A stretch of 8,217 nucleotides of DNA from contig JAIRZN010000133.1 in assembly GCA_031267205.1 (NCBI GenBank), positions 1 to 8,217 of the forward strand. Direction: 5' to 3'. Positions within the stretch are counted from its first letter, which is position 1; each line of letters starts with the position of its first letter. Made by a program: the position numbers and the translations under genes. The DNA is from Tannerellaceae bacterium (lineage in GTDB: Bacteria; Bacteroidota; Bacteroidia; Bacteroidales; Tannerellaceae). This document shows positions 7,703 to 8,217 of the stretch, in pieces. A model generated the notes under the pieces. The model was not told the DNA's origin. It saw only the letters and a list, made by a program, of their open reading frames with translations, and searched no databases.

Positions 7703-7905
7703 ATGAAAAAGCCGCACTGTTAGATATGAACAAACTCCGTATGACAGGATTTGAGTGCCTTGACGTCTTTGTAATCCGCTGTGCTAAGCATACCCGAAGG
7801 TTGCGGCCCGCCATCAACGACAATAGCTTTGTCTCGGAATTATTTCTAACTGATGAGTTTCCCAATCGATCAGTGCGGCTTATCTCTTTAAGCGTTATTC
7901 ACATC
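7703..7905 (-). ncRNA. Bacteroidales-1 RNA (6S-RNA-like regulatory RNA)
   Basis: Minus-strand AAGCCGCACTG (7881-7871) pairs perfectly with CAGUGCGGCUU (7719-7709), closing about 170 nt. Inward follow AAACUC/GAGUUU (7855-7860 with 7732-7737), UCCG/CGGA and GAC/GUC, which share two bases with the previous helix. Then come UCGUUG/CAGCGG (7815-7820 with 7776-7781) and an apical GCAACC-UUCG-GGU-A-UGC hairpin whose loop, 7795-7798, lies at the centre of the closing helix. An unpaired bulge of about 18 nt sits on the 5' side between the first two inner helices. From what I know of the Bacteroidales-1 motif, it lies downstream of the L20 gene with a Bacteroidota promoter and a terminator, exactly as here. 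It has been interpreted as the 6S RNA of this order, a mimic of an open promoter that binds RNA polymerase. The 5' end is inferred from the promoter. The 3' end could be here or at the terminator. Confidence 0.82.
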
Positions 7906-7911
7906 ACATTG

Positions 7912-7943
7912 CAAACGTATAAATAAAGTTCTTAATATCCAAA
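7912..7943 (-). promoter_or_regulatory. Bacteroidota housekeeping promoter of the ncRNA
   Basis: On the minus strand, TTTG (7943-7940), a 20-base spacer and TACGTTTG (7919-7912) match the Bacteroidota primary-sigma consensus TTTG-N19-21-TAnnTTTG without a mismatch. Transcription should begin near 7905, about 25 bases before the closing helix of the RNA. The promoter lies between rplT and the RNA, so the RNA can be made independently of the ribosomal operon. Confidence 0.85.
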
Positions 7944-7974
7944 CAAATGGTATAAAAAACCGATTTACGCAATG

Positions 7975-8217
7975 TTACTTTACTTTATCCACGATAGCCT
8001 TGAATGCCTCCGGATGATTCATGGCTAAATCAGCCAGGACTTTCCGGTTAATTTCTATACCTTTCGCGTGTAATGCTCCCATTAGGCGCGAATAAGACAA
8101 TCCTTCCAAACGAGCGGCGGCATTTATACGTTGTATCCACAAAGCGCGGAAATTGCGCTTCTTGGTGCGACGGTCGCGAAAAGCATACGTCAACCCCTTT
8201 TCCCAAGTGTTCTTAGC
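7975..8217 (-). CDS. rplT: 50S ribosomal protein L20, C-terminal part
   Basis: The last 80 residues of L20 are visible, entering from the right edge at AKNTWEKGLTYAFRDRR and ending IVDKVK. L20 binds 23S rRNA early in large-subunit assembly. The conserved core is present: RDRRTKKRNFRALWIQRINAA, then GLSYSRLMGAL and NRKVLADLA. Family members are about 115-120 residues, so roughly 35 N-terminal residues lie beyond the window; the frame is open to the edge. It normally forms an operon with infC and rpmI, which would lie to the right. No strong terminator follows the stop, only a short T run near 7953, so some transcripts may read into the ncRNA. Confidence 0.96.
   Translation of the reverse strand, partial: AKNTWEKGLTYAFRDRRTKKRNFRALWIQRINAAARLEGLSYSRLMGALHAKGIEINRKVLADLAMNHPEAFKAIVDKVK

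Noticed and set aside
7735..7795. tRNA-like segment on the minus strand (GTATG...CATAC with an ATCC-type T-arm look)
   Set aside because: The ends are only about 59 bases apart, there is no anticodon arm, and the T-loop lacks TTC. The pairing is better accounted for by the 6S-like fold.
7626..7865. A 79-codon minus-strand ORF across the ncRNA and terminator
   Set aside because: It runs through the RNA helices and the terminator and has no family resemblance.
7660..7926. An 88-codon + strand ORF (MKKKENLANKILLLHEK...)
   Set aside because: It is antisense to the terminator, the whole structured RNA and most of its promoter. The helices and the perfect promoter explain the sequence better than a protein does.

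Overview
The window comes from a member of the phylum Bacteroidota, most likely the order Bacteroidales. Four things point there. There is a long-type pyrophosphate-dependent phosphofructokinase. There is a promoter with the phylum-specific TTTG / TAnnTTTG architecture. Start codons mostly lack a Shine-Dalgarno sequence. Downstream of rplT lies a structured RNA with the features of the Bacteroidales-1 motif, which is known from that order. Coding DNA looks close to 50% GC and intergenic DNA is clearly AT-richer.

Layout, left to right. Positions 1-136 are a G-rich then AT-rich leader with no confident gene. pfp (137-1783, +) encodes the glycolytic PPi-dependent phosphofructokinase. It converges on a two-gene multidrug-efflux operon read leftward from about 7.5 kb: an RND periplasmic adaptor lipoprotein (7468-6311) and a 1488-residue protein (6314-1848). 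The second protein joins a complete HAE1/AcrB-type RND permease to a complete NodT/TolC-type outer-membrane factor in one reading frame. The two genes overlap by ATGA. Only 64 bases with a weak hairpin separate the operon from pfp. Upstream of the adaptor is an AT-rich region holding a possible 22-codon leader ORF and an operator-like palindrome. Next, on the same strand, is a ncRNA of about 200 nt with its own promoter (7912-7943) and a strong intrinsic terminator (7663-7700). The right edge carries the C-terminal 80 residues of ribosomal protein L20 (rplT, 7975-8217, -).

How the parts work together. The adaptor and the permease/outer-membrane-factor fusion together supply every component of a tripartite pump, normally encoded by three genes. 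The outer-membrane-factor half keeps a lipoprotein signal peptide, with a basic n-region, a hydrophobic stretch and Cys1051, directly after the last permease helix. A natural inference is that the product is a polyprotein cut by signal peptidase II into a permease and a lipid-anchored channel. If uncut, it would be a covalently tethered pump. No regulator gene for the pump lies in the window. The ncRNA folds as a long rod closed by an 11-bp terminal helix with a UUCG loop at its exact centre. That matches a 6S-RNA-like architecture.
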